DNA of 64,000 nucleotides, taken from contig NC_064437.1 in assembly GCF_023343835.1 (NCBI RefSeq), positions 53,518,972-53,582,971 on the forward strand, given 5' to 3'. This DNA is from Lagopus muta. Lineage: Eukaryota > Chordata > Aves > Galliformes > Phasianidae. Below are positions 22,508-37,480 of this stretch, one piece after another. Under the pieces are notes generated by a model, which had not been told where the DNA came from, did no database searches, and worked only from the letters and a program-made list of their open reading frames with translations. A program made the position numbers and the translations under genes. The number at the start of each line of letters is the position of its first letter. The first letter of the stretch is position 1.

Positions 22508-23900
22508 TGTAAAAGAAAGGCAACGTGGGGTCATCAAGCAGTAAACTCACTCATTTGTCCCATAGGATGCCAATGAGTACAAGACCCCCCATAATGGGGC
22601 AGGCGGATGTGGGATGGCTGCAAGAGATATGCTGGGCAGGAGGAGGCGTCGAGCAGAGCAGCATAAAGCTGGGATTAGCCGAAGAAGGGGGGGAGGCATG
22701 GAACACGCTGGGGACTCACGCAGCACCAATGCTCCCTTGCAAGGCCCAAAGGAAGAGCTCCATGGAGAGCAGGGCAGCCCCACGCACTAAGCAGGGTCCC
22801 ACTGCATGGCTGTCACCCGTGCCTTCTCTGCCCCACTGCTCCCGGACCTGCACCCCTGCCCTGCCCCACAGCGCTGCCCGCACTGCCTACCCCAGCTCCC
22901 GGCTCCAGAGCCCTCAGGAAGTCCCAAACACCTCGCCCCGAAGCATCCTTCGCCCCGATTCCCCCCTCCCCCCCCCCGTACCAACAGCACCCCACACCCC
23001 AATCCCCGTCTCCACACCCCTCTCTCCCACACTTCACGGTCCCCACGCCGCCCCCGGCCCCCAAACCCCCGCGCCGGAGCACCGCAGCGCCGCGCTCCCC
23101 CCGGGCCGAGCCGGACCCACCCGGGCCGGGCCGCCCCACGATGCGCTCGGGCCGCCGGGCCGCCGCGCTCCGCCCGCCGCGCTGGCACCGCCCCGGGGCC
23201 GCCCCCCGCCTCCGCCGCCCCCAGCATCACCTCGGGGTGACGCCGGGCCCCCGCGCGGGGCGCCCCGCTTCTCACCTCGCCGGCCGCGGCCCATCCGTCC
23301 GGCGGGTCCCGGCCCGGCTCCGCCGCCCCCTGGGCCGGGAAAAGAAACAGACAACGGGGTCAGGGCCGCCCCCCTCCTCCATCCCGCCCCTCCGAATTGC
23401 CCCGCGGGGCATCCGCGGGCCCCACCGGCCCGGCCCGGCCCGCGCTCACCCGCCGCCGCCGCCGCTCTCCCGCCGCTCCCCGCCGGCCCGGGCCGCGCCA
23501 GGCCCCGCCCGCCCCGCCGCCCCCGGCCCCCGGCCCCGCGGCGGACGGGAGGCGGCAGGGGGTTGCCCTACGGCCGGTCCGCGGGGCAGCGACGGCCGCG
23601 AACGGCCCTCTGGGGGCGACCGGTTCCTCAACCCGCCCCCCGGCCCCGCGGGCGGCAGGGGGGGGTCGCGCCCCGCTCACCTCCGCGTCCCCGTCCTCCG
23701 CCATGGGCCCGGCTCCCGTCCCGGCGGCCGCCGCCTTCTCCCGGCCCCACGCGTGTGGGGTGCGGGTGGCGAACCCGCGCGTGGGTGCCGTGGGGCGCGG
23801 TGGCGGGGAGGTGCCCGGCGCTGGGTCGGCGCTGGGGCGGGAGGTGTGTACGCGTGGGGCCGTGTGACCCGCAGCGCCGTCCTGCCCCGCAGCCCGGGCA
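22508..23900 (-). promoter_or_regulatory. LZTS2 CpG island with alternative first exons
   Basis: The whole stretch is extremely CpG-rich, and long meaningless open frames occur on both strands for that reason. At least two minus-strand donors could end first exons: one with exon end near 23277 (GCCGGCGAG before GTGAGAAG) and one with exon end 23681 (GACGCGGAG before GTGAGCGG). Which is used, and where transcription starts, cannot be read. Confidence 0.55.
23681..23704 (-). CDS. LZTS2: Possible alternative first coding exon of LZTS2
   Basis: An ATG at 23704 opens eight codons (MAEDGDAE) ending exactly at a consensus donor (GTGAGC) in phase 0. The LZTS2 acceptor exon begins at 22506, 39 bases above the usual ATG. 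Those 39 bases are open in the same frame (AALAPLPSGGPPA). Splicing the two would give LZTS2 with 21 extra N-terminal residues, 664 in all. Acidic MAE.D starts are common in real proteins, but the Kozak context is only moderate (G at +4, C at -3). It could equally be chance in GC-rich DNA or an exon of an untranslated isoform. Confidence 0.35.
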
Positions 23901-23998
23901 CGGTCCGAGCCCGTGGCAGAAGGGGACCCAAAGGTGGAGGGATGGGGAATGGGAGCGCGGGGATAGCAGCGAAGGACAAACGGCATTCATACTTCTGC

Positions 23999-24004
23999 TT
24001 TAAT
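23999..24004 (-). terminator. Candidate poly(A) signal of TWNK (ATTAAA)
   Basis: On the minus strand ATTAAA lies 402 bases beyond the TWNK stop, within the near-palindrome CTTTAATAAAAG, which also holds AATAAA on the plus strand. It is the best signal in the region. Confidence 0.45.
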
Positions 24005-24405
24005 AAAAGTGTAGAGAAAACAGCACGGGGTCAAAAGGCGACCCGGGGCTCCCCACGATGGGGAGGATGGGCTCAGACACAGTGTTTTGCCACGAGAGGC
24101 TCCGAGGAGCCCGGGGCTGGGACCCCGAGGCCTTGCTGCTGCTGGTGGTGGTACCCCATGGCTGGGGAGACTGTGGTCAAAGCTGGCAGAGCTGTACCAG
24201 CACCATACGATGCGGGAGGTAAACCTGGGCCGTAGCCTCCACTTAGCAACCATATAATGACCTGCTCAGGGTCCAGAGACCCCAAAGTCTGCACATCTTC
24301 TCCCGCTCCTCTCATATTTCTGAGGAATGTGAGGATGCTCTGACAGGAGGAGCACAGCCGCATGGCACATGGTGTGCCCGAGTGCCAAGGCTGTCCCTGC
24401 CACGC

Positions 24406-27400
24406 TCAGGACTTGCTGGAGCCACCCACACCTCCATTGGGACCCTTCTTGGGTGAAGGCGCCTTCTCCTCCTTCACCTTCTTCAGCTTGGCCTTGCTTT
24501 TGCCATAGGAGGAGAAGGTGAGCGAGGCCTTGCTGAACTCCAGTGGGAAGACGCCTACATCGCCATCAAAGCGGTTCTTGGACACCTGCAGGTAGCGCTT
24601 CCCGGGACCCGTCGTGAGCTTGCGGTCCTGCAGGATGAGGACGTTGTCGGCCTCCTGGCTGGCCTGGGGGAGAAGAACATCTCCAGGGGGTGCTGCAGGG
24701 CACGGGGCACCCCCACATCCAGCGAGCTGTGGGGAACCGAGCGCTCGGAGGGTGAACCCAGCATCCTCCACCCTACCCCCATGGAGCAACTCATGCCACA
24801 TCCAACCCACAACCTATAAGCACCAATCAGCTGTGTGCCACCAGGTAACAGGGGACACCCAGCCCCACCACGGCACGTTTTGGGTCATGGTGTGCCGATG
24901 TCCCCACCCTGTCCCCGCCTGAGGGCCAGGAGGAGCCACCTTGGCAGAGCCGAAGATGGAGGCGGTCTGCAGCTCCTTCTCGTCGTCCTCCTTGCGCGGG
25001 TGGATGACCAGAGTGATGTGGCACGTGTTGTCGGTGGCAAACTTGCGGAAGGCGCCGATGATGAAGTCCTGTGCTGCCAACCTGCAGGGGACACCAAGGG
25101 GACACAATGGGGGCAGTGCCACAACCCCATGGGTGTCAGTGCTCCGTGGGGGTGACTGTCCCAAAATGGGGTAGGTTGGATATTAGGAAACATTCTTCTC
25201 AGAGAGCAGTGAGGGACTGGAACAGGCTGGTGGTGAACTGATCTCTCCATGGAGGTGTAAAAGAAAGATGTGGCACTGAGGGACGTGGCTTAGTGGGCAC
25301 AGCAGGGCTTGGGGTTGGACTCAATGATCTTAGAGGTATTTTCCATTCTTAATGATTCTAATGTGGGTTCCTACACCAGACAGGACACCCAGATGATGTC
25401 AAACCCCCATAGAAGCATTACCTGTCTGCAGAGAGCTGCTCATGGCCCATCATGAATTGCAGGTTGTCGACCACCACGTGGGTGATGTCATACATGTAGA
25501 CGGCGTGCTGCATGGTGTCGAGCACCGTCCTGCAAGGGGAACACCAGGAGCACTGGAAAAACCCAGCCAGGCGCAGGGGGGAGCTGGCAGCACCACAGTG
25601 CCTGTTCCCCTCCCTCCTTTTTCCTCCACCCCTCTCCACCAGACGGATACTACTGTGCAGCCCTGTGAGTCACACTTTGCAACCCCCATCACCACAGTGT
25701 GATCAGCCCCACATTTACTCCATTGTGCCACAGCACACAGGAGAACACCATTAAGGGACGAAGGGATGGTGCCATACTTGATGTTCTGTTGGCCATGGAA
25801 GGTCATGAAGTAGAGTGGCAGGTCCTCAAAGCGGTCGGCCCACTCGTCATACAGCTCCAGCTGGTCCTCCAGGCGCCGGGTGGCAAACTGGGTCAGCATG
25901 ATCTTGGCCAGGCGGATGTTGTTGATCTCAAAGCTGCCCCACAGCGTGCACACCCCTTGTGTGCACAGGTCCAGTGCATACTCACTAATGAATGTCGTCT
26001 TTCCGCTGCCTGTCGGACCTGGAAGTAAACAGGGAAATGAGTGCAATGGTGACGATCATACTAAAGGGTAGTTGGAAAAGAATTCAACAGGAGCAATCCA
26101 AGCTTGGGATGAGCTGGGAAGCAAGCTGGGGAAGAATGCGCAATGGCAATGGTCATACCAAGAAGAAGAACCAGAAGAAGAACCCAGTGAGAGTAACCCA
26201 AGCTTGGGATGAACTGGGAAGCGAGCCGGGAGAGAATGCACAATGGCAATAGTCATACCAAAAAGAACAACCCAATAACAGCAACCCAAGCATGGGATGA
26301 GCAGCATCCCACGCCAGACTTTGGGTGGAGACCCTCACCAGTGAAGACGGTGAGCTCGCCTCTGCGGTGCCCCTTGAGCAGCTTGTTGAGCTCAGGGAAG
26401 CGCGCCCACTTGACACCAGCCACCTGCTCGCTGTTGGCCAGCTCCCCAAACACCTCCTCGCGCAGCTGTCGGAAGGAGACGATGGCTTTGTGTCCGGCAG
26501 GCAGGGCGGCACGCAGGATCTTGGTGAGGTTCAGCCCCCGGTTCAAAGCCTCCAAAGGCCGTGGCTGGAGGTCTCCGGGCTGCACCAGCGAGCAGCGCTT
26601 GGGGTTCAGCTTGCGGGCAAAGAGCTTGGCGGCTTCCCAGGAGCGCAGGTCATCACCCAGCCACAGCGTAACACGCCTGAACTGCTCCAGGTAGGGCAGC
26701 AGGGCAGGCGGCAGGATGGTGGCCCCGCGCGGCAATGCCAGGCAGGGCACACCAGTGGCCTGGTGCAGGGCCAGAGCGTCCAGCTCCCTTCCAGTCAGCA
26801 CCACCTCGGTGTCACGACGGCCGATCAGCGGCAGCCCAAAGAGGTTGCGATAGGCGTCGAAGCGGGGAAACGTCTCCTCCGTGTAGCTCACGGCGTCACC
26901 TTGCTGCTCTGCCACCAGCAGCTTCAGGCCCCGCAGCGCCGCATCGCGTGGGGCGAACCAAGGGAACACCAGGGCCTTGGCCGCCCGCAGGTAGCGCACC
27001 CCGAAGCGCTTCAGCGTGCTGTCGGCCAGCGGGACGATGCCGAAGGCCGCCTTGGTGGTCTGCGTCTCCTCTTCGTCCAGCAGCTCTCCCAGCGGCAGCG
27101 CCCGCTCCCAGATGCGCCGCGCATCTTCGCGCGCCCTCCTCGCCTCCGCCTCCTCCTCCTCGTGCTCTCCTTCCTCAGGGCCGGGCGCCGGGACCCCGCG
27201 GTGCCGCAGCTCCACGGCAGCCTGCAGGTCCTGCCAGCCGCCCTCGGCTAACGTGGCGGTGCAGAGGAAGCTGCCCGTCGTCTTGTCGATGAACAGCGTG
27301 AAGGGCGGCCCGGCGGCGGTCGGCAGCTCCGGCCCGAACAGGCTGGGGGCGTGCAGGCAGCTGTAGCCGTCCTGGAACGGGATGCCCTGCGCGCGGAGGT

Positions 27401-27596
27401 ACCGCCGGATCTCGGTGACGGAAACGGCGGGCGCGGCGCCGCCGGGCTCAGGCAGCACGTCCTTCTTGTACCGCCGCTGCGCCACCCGGCCCGGCCCCGC
27501 CGCCCACGGGGAGGCCCCGCGGCTCCGCGCCCCGCCGCGCAGCAGCGGCAGGAACCGCCCGGAAGCCCTGCAGGGCCTCAGCGGCACCGCCGCCAT
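24406..27596 (-). CDS. TWNK: TWNK (Twinkle), mitochondrial replicative DNA helicase
   Basis: Five coding exons: 27596-26339, 26018-25778, 25529-25422, 25081-24940 and 24663-24406. Phases 1, 2, 2 and 0 agree and give 668 residues against 684 in human. An Arg-rich mitochondrial targeting leader is followed by a primase-like N-terminal half and a linker. The RecA-type helicase has Walker [10 protein letters not shown] at 420-428, Walker [10 protein letters not shown] with Asp521, then GHEQL, and HPRKEDD and [17 protein letters not shown] motifs near the C terminus. The ring-shaped 5'-3' helicase unwinds mtDNA ahead of POLG. The first intron splits the Walker A loop at codon 420. The Lys/Ser/Gly-rich tail is shorter than the mammalian one. 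The gene starts head to head with MRPL43. Confidence 0.96.
25165..25362 (+). mobile_element. CR1 LINE 3' fragment in a TWNK intron
   Basis: The text 'ggttggatattaggaaacattcttctcagag', the 'ctggaacaggctgg' block and the terminal 'ggggttggactcaatgatctt' with 'aatgattct' mark a CR1 3' end on the plus strand, antisense to TWNK. It occupies about two thirds of the intron between 25081 and 25422. It is 5'-truncated and moderately diverged. Confidence 0.9.
26044..26303. repeat. About 100-bp tandem repeat filling a TWNK intron
   Basis: Two complete units (26044-26140, 97 bases; 26141-26240, 100 bases) and a partial third (26241-26303) each begin with 'caatgg' and contain a 'gtcatacc'-like word and an 'aagcttgggatga' block. 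They take up about four fifths of the 320-base intron that splits the Walker A motif of TWNK. Confidence 0.85.
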
Positions 27597-27760
27597 CCCG
27601 CCCGCGCATCGGCCCGGCTCAGGCCGCCCCCCCCACGTGGAGCCCCGCGGGCGCCGCCATGTCTCCCTCGTTCGCCGTCACTACCGGCGCGCGGCGCAGC
27701 CGGACGCTCTCTCTCCCTTTCCCCTCCTCGCGGAGCGCCGTTCCGCTTCCGGGAGGCGAG
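27597..27760. promoter_or_regulatory. Bidirectional promoter of TWNK and MRPL43
   Basis: Only 164 bases separate the two divergent start codons. The stretch is CpG-rich and without a TATA box. An ETS/GABP core CTTCCGG lies at 27746-27752, just before the MRPL43 ATG, and a YY1-like GCCGCCAT word lies near 27653-27660. GABP (NRF-2) and YY1 are established regulators of nuclear genes for mitochondrial proteins, which fits both products. Confidence 0.8.
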
Positions 27761-28367
27761 ATGACGAGCCGCGGGACGGCCAGCCGCTTCTTGACGGCCG
27801 TGCTGCACAACGGCGTGGGCCGCTACGTGCGGCAGCTGCAGCGGCTGCAGGTGGTGTTCAGCCCCGCCGCGCCTGACGCCCGCGGAGCCAGGTGAGCCCG
27901 CCACCCGCCGCCCCGCCGCGTGGCCTCTGAGCCCTGACCTCGGATCCCTCCTCCGTCCCGCAGGCAGTTCGTGGAGGAGGAGGCGGTGGACTTCGCCCGG
28001 CGGCACCCGGACGTGGTGGTGTACGTGCGGCCGTGCGACTGCCCCGCGCCCGTGCTGCAGGCCGAGTACCGTGAGTGCGGGGCGGGGAGGGGAACGGCGG
28101 GAGGCGCCGCGGGGACGGCGTGGCCACACCGAGCGTCCGTCTTGTCCCGCAGTGAACGGCACGGTGCGGGAGGAGCTGATCGCCAGCAAGACGAGCGAGG
28201 AGATCGTGCAGCTGGCCGCCAAGCTGGCCTCCCAGTCCGGCCTGGACATCGTGCGCATCCGCAAACCCTTCTACACCGCCAACCCCAGCATACAGGGCCA
28301 GTGGCACCCGCTCACCAACAAACCCTCCGCCCTTACCGTGCGCGGCCCCCGCAGGGCACCGCAATAA
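27761..28367 (+). CDS. MRPL43: MRPL43, mitochondrial large-subunit ribosomal protein mL43
   Basis: Three exons: 27761-27891, 27964-28070 and 28153-28367. Phases 2 and 1 agree and give 150 residues, close to the main 159-residue human form. The start [20 protein letters not shown] is typical. The central part ([20 protein letters not shown]) belongs to the L51/S25/CI-B8 thioredoxin-like fold shared with a complex I subunit. [17 protein letters not shown] lies near the end. The protein sits on the surface of the 39S mitoribosomal subunit. The TAA stop at 28365-28367 falls within an AATAAA signal, so the 3' UTR should be only about 15-30 bases. The gene converges on SEMA4G. Confidence 0.95.
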
Positions 28368-28368
28368 A
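28363..28368 (+). terminator. MRPL43 poly(A) signal overlapping the stop codon
   Basis: AATAAA occupies 28363-28368, while the stop TAA is 28365-28367. No second AATAAA follows within 200 bases on the plus strand, so this is probably the real signal. Confidence 0.65.
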
Positions 28369-28409
28369 GCCGCACACTGAAGCACCCGCTTCCACGCAGA
28401 GCCGTCGCC

Positions 28410-28415
28410 TTTATT
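28410..28415 (-). terminator. Candidate poly(A) signal of SEMA4G
   Basis: TTTATT on the plus strand is AATAAA on the minus strand, 1,171 bases past the SEMA4G stop and only 41 bases from the opposed MRPL43 signal. It is the only canonical minus-strand signal noticed in the gap. Confidence 0.45.
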
Positions 28416-29586
28416 GCCCTGGGGCCGTACCGGGGGAATGCGATGTGCCCTTGGGGTAGCTCGTCCACCCCAGAGAAGGAATAGAATGCCCGGTGGGGAG
28501 GGGGCTGCGCTCTGGGCGATGCCCTCAGTCCAGGGGGTGGCAGAGGGGGACATGGAGGGACAGAGCTGGGGTGCCCCTCTTGTTCCCAGGGTGAGGGAGC
28601 AGAGGTAGATGAGGGTGGAGAGGGAGTTAGGGCCAGCAGAGCCACAGGGAGCTGGAGGCCCCGCAGGGAGAAAGCCTGGGGTAGGGCTCCTCAGCATGCG
28701 AGGGGACAGTCCGTGGCATGGGGGCAGCGGCCAAGATCCCAGCATCTGCTGGCAATGCATGAGGATGCAAAAGTGCATCGTGTCCACTCTGCAGGGCAAG
28801 GATGCCAAGAGGATGCTGGTCCATTCCCACACCACATGGAGAAGATGCAGACAAGCCAACTGGCGTGCATGGCCCTCACGCACGGAGAGCAGTCCTGCTG
28901 CCAGCAGCACCCTGTGGTGGGAAGGCAACATGCTGTCAGGGTCCGGTTCCCCACAGTGGTATCCCTCCCCATAGCACTCATCCCGCATCTCACCCTGGGC
29001 TGATGGCAGGCACAGGCAATTTCATCCCACTTACGGGGACAACTCTCCTCTTCTTCGCTGTCCCTCGCTGAGCATCTGTCCTGCAGGCAGCCCTGGGGAG
29101 CAGATGTGCAGCAGGCAGCAGCTGGTGGCCCTGCAGCACAGCCCCAAGCCCACAGTCCCGCTCTGCACCCACCTCTCAGTGCCTGGGCACCCAGGGCTGG
29201 GGATGCCCAATGGGGTGGGCCAGGTCCACACATCCAGGACAGGGTCTTGCCTGCCTGGATGGACAGATGGACATAAGACATAAGCCCTCCCTCCCCATGT
29301 CCACCGTCAGCTGTGCTCCAGCTCCTGCCTCCAGCTTGTGGTCGCCATCGGTGGGTTTTATACATAAATAGAGCTCCCAAATTTAAATAGATTCTTCTTT
29401 GGGGGATTTTTCCCTTTCTTTTCCCATTGTTTTTTTTTTCCTGTACATCAGGTCTCAAAAGTGAGTGAAAAGCCAAAGGGATGGCCGAGCCCGGGCCCAG
29501 CCCGGCGCTGCGGTCCCAGAGGTAGTTTTGCTGAGTCTGTAACACTGCTGGCAGGGGTGGGAGAAGGGACTGGTGGGACCCCGGTC
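28416..29586 (-). other. Inferred SEMA4G 3' UTR
   Basis: This stretch between the MRPL43 end and the SEMA4G stop has no recognised exon. It becomes AT-rich at 29355-29460 (short runs of T and TTTAAAT words), as often seen in 3' UTRs. The assignment is by position. Confidence 0.45.
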
Positions 29587-33912
<4,326 letters not shown>

Positions 33913-36900
33913 CTTCAATCCCTGGTGCCCAGCAAGGGCAGCCCCCGGCTGGAGGAGCCGGCACAGCTGCTGCTGGGGATGGGCTGCCCCGGAACCTTCT
34001 GGAACAGAGAGCCAAGGTCAGAGGGGCTGCTGGGCACAAGAGTTTGGTGGTCCCCAGGTTACTCATGTGCAAAGAAGGCAACAGGGCAGCCGGTGTGACC
34101 TGAAAGCCATAGGACTCTGTTCCTTCCCCAGAGCCAAGCCAGGAGCTGGCAGGAAGTAAAGGAAACCCCAAATGTGTAGAGAGCTGACTGGGACTGCTGA
34201 GGACAGAGGGCTGGGGGGGGGTGCTCCAGGCACATGCAGCACAGGGTAAAGCGAAGGCAATACAAAGTCACTTGGTATCTCCACCATTTGTTTTCAAGCA
34301 AGACTGTGTTCTTTTCCCCCCAGTGTTTTTCCACTATATTTCAGTTTCCCTTTTATCAACAGCTGCCTTGAAGCTCAGCATCTTCAGCTCCCAGCCAAGA
34401 AGCAAATCCTGGCTAAGAAACCACCACAGGGAGGCATGGAGCTGAGTGGCCACACGGGGACACCAACGTCCTCAGGGACTGAAACTGTGACAGGAGGATG
34501 GGGAGACATGGGGGAGATGAGGATGGGGATCCCAGCACCCCATAGCTGCCTGCCGAGGACAGAGACCATAGGATATCTCCACACAGGAGACCTCCCCGCA
34601 AAGCAGCTGGCATTAACCTGTTTGCTTAGGGCTTTTTTTTATATATACACCAAATACCTGGCCCTCCAGCGAAGCTGTTCAAACACGCCTGCTGCAGACG
34701 GATTCCCTAAAGCAAATACCGCACCGGGCTTTGGGCAGAGGGGAGGGAGAAGGGAAACAACAGGAAACCAGCAGGGCACAGAAGCGAGCAAGCAGGCGCA
34801 CAGCATCTCCTGCCCATGTCACATCTCAGCGCTACGAGCTCAGCACAGCCCAAACACCACCGGGAACAAACAGCACGGCCACGCGCATGGACCGCACCTC
34901 CTGCGTGCACACCCTGCCCTCGTCACACCGCCGCCGGACTTTACCCGGGAGAGCCCAGGCAGTGCTGGGGCTGGGCACGCTGTGCCGTTCTAGCCCAGCG
35001 GCTGCGCCCATGTACGAAGGCTCCTTCACCCCCACGTCAGATCAACTTTGTCCTGAAGGAAATGAAGCAGCTCGCTCCAAGAGCTCGTTTAATGTTTTAC
35101 CCGAAGGAAAGAGCTGCTCTGAGCTTCTCTTTTCCATTTATTTATTTTTGTGCGTGTTTTTTTTTTTTTTAGTTTTGTTTTTTTTTTAATACCTACAGAA
35201 TGGGGGAAGGAGCAGGAGGAAAATGAAAGCATCCCTAGTCCAACTCAGATCAGAGTACTGCTGTGCTCTCCATGCCACGGTGACCTGGGCACTCCATGTC
35301 CACTCCCCACACTGCTCCCAGTCTGAACCCAGAGCATTGGATGAGCTGGGGAGCACCCAGAGCTTCCCCGGCCATTAGCATCCCTAAGCCGCGCTCTGCA
35401 AAGCTGTGCATGCACCTGAGCCACACAGCTATGGGCTTAGGGAGGCAGGGAGATGAGGGAAAGCCAAGCAAAATGACAATCCTCATTTAGGGTCATGCAG
35501 CTCCAGCAGCCCTCGGTTTTGGAAAGGCAGCGAAATCCTGCGAGATCCCGCGGTACCCAGCAAGCAGAGGTGGGATGAGGGTTGCCAGGCAACTTTCTGC
35601 AGCTTTTCCCCAACTTACAGCCCTCCCATGCCTCTGCTGCAGCAGATCATAAAACATCCCTGGGTGCAGCGCCAGCGAACGGCCCCAAACGGGGCGCAGC
35701 AGGGACACCCAGCCTCATTCCCACACGCCTGCGGCTGCGACCCAGGGCAGGAGGCAATCCATTCCTCAGCCAGACAGGACTTTGCCGACAGCAGCAAGAA
35801 AAACGCCAACTTGGCAAAAGTCCTCCGGGAAAAGGGGATCTGTGATGCGCTGGGTGCTGGGCCGGGGAGGGAAGGAGCGCCGTGACCTCCACCAGCACCG
35901 CTCTGCGTTTATTTTTGCTCTTTAAACAAAACCCTGCTCGACCCCGAGGCGCTTCCCAGGAGATGCACGAGATAGCGCGGCTCACGCGATGCTTCTCCTT
36001 TCCCCAAATTTGGGATGTGGGCGCAGCAGAGGGAGAGCGCCATGGGAGCCAAACAGGAACTGAGAAGTGTGCTGAGACACCGCAGTGGGCGCCGAGCTCC
36101 CCCCAGCAGCACACAGGGGGGGATGAGGATGCGAGGCGCTGGACCTCCATCCTCCTGGGGGCATCACAGGGATGAGCCATCTCCACATCCCACCTCCTCC
36201 ATCCTCAGCATCGCTGCCCCAGCCCCACATTTCTACTGGGAGGGAGAGGCAGGCAGTGCTGGGAAAACCTCCACCGGAAAAAAAAGCAAACAGTTTCTCT
36301 GCGTTTTTTTTTTTCCCTGCTGTGGCAAAACAAGACTGCGTGGCCAGATGGACAGACAGACAGGCATACAGCCTTCTGTGCCCAGCAGAGCTCCCAGCAG
36401 AGGTTCCCGTGCCGGTTCTCTTGCACGCCGTGGCTCATTGTGCAGCTCAGCCTTAAAAGGATTTGTGGTCAGAGCACACTGCTTCTACAGCAGAAGCAGG
36501 AGAATAATTTTAGAATTAAACCCCCAGGAACAATTAAAAATGAAAAAAAAACAACCCAACTCAAAGCCTCAACCCTAAATTTAAAGGGACGCTGCAGAGC
36601 CAGCAGCTGCCGGTGCAGCTTCGCTCAGATTTGGGGTTTGGGACAAACTCGGGCCCATTTGCTCATCCCCATGGACACACTGCACTCCATCTTGCTGGGC
36701 CATTGGTCACCATGGGATTTGCTCGGAGTTTTGCCACAGGGGTTCTCCCTGGTGCTCAGGTTTCAGGCACTACTCCCATGGCTGTAAGATACGGGAAGAG
36801 GGGCCCCGGCCCATGGGGCTGCGGGCGCTCCCTGCACGCCTGTTCCTTTATGCTTTATTTATTCCAAAGATAAACTGTTTCCTTATTTCTTTTTCCCCAA

Positions 36901-37480
36901 AGTCCAGCAAAACTAGATGATGGCAGCGCTCTTATTGGTTCCAGCTTAACGACCTCGTCTTGTTTGTTCCAGTTTCCCTCCAAAACAACTCCAGCTTTGG
37001 GGTCAAACTGCAGCTGATGCTCTTTAAGTCTGCATCCCACTCCTGTACACCCCACGAGTGTGGGACTCGGCCTTTCCCGATGTGGTTTGCATGCAGCCAT
37101 GCTCACATCAGAGCCGGGTGGATTTGCATGGGTTTGGCAGCGGTGAGATGGAGTGATCCTCAGTCCCCAGGGGAGCAGCAATAGGGCTGAGCCCAGCCAG
37201 AGCACGGTACCAAAGGTGCCCCAAAACCTCACCTTCCTCCTGCTGCAGCCACCCGGCTGCTCTCACCCCAAATTCACTGCCGGTATTCCTGGCGGGGAAA
37301 GCAGGGAAAGGTTCCAACAGATGGACGTTGGAGGTGGGGGGAGGAAAAGCCGCGCAGCCCTCGCTCGTGGGAGCTGAAAGGGTTGGCACTGATTTTGTGT
37401 TTTTCTTTCCCCTCCGGTTGCAACACAAAAACAAAGCGCTGATAGGGATCGCAGCACGGCGGGGGCAGCTCTGCCCCGTA
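33913..37480 (-). other. SEMA4G 5' UTR acceptor exon and long first intron
   Basis: A CTCTGTTCCAG acceptor starts the coding exon at 33998, leaving 86 bases of 5' UTR before the ATG. Above it lies an inferred first intron of roughly 4 kb. T-rich and A-rich runs occur (34628-34645, 35158-35190, 36305-36315) along with scattered AT-rich patches. No other exon was recognised. Confidence 0.5.

Noticed and set aside
22525-24003. A 492-codon plus-strand open frame across the LZTS2 promoter
   Set aside because: It is Pro/Arg/Ala/Gly-rich as expected from CpG-island composition, overlaps several other long frames in different phases, and has no recognisable domain or splice context.
26325-27251. A 308-codon plus-strand frame inside TWNK
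   Set aside because: Antisense shadow of the large first TWNK exon.
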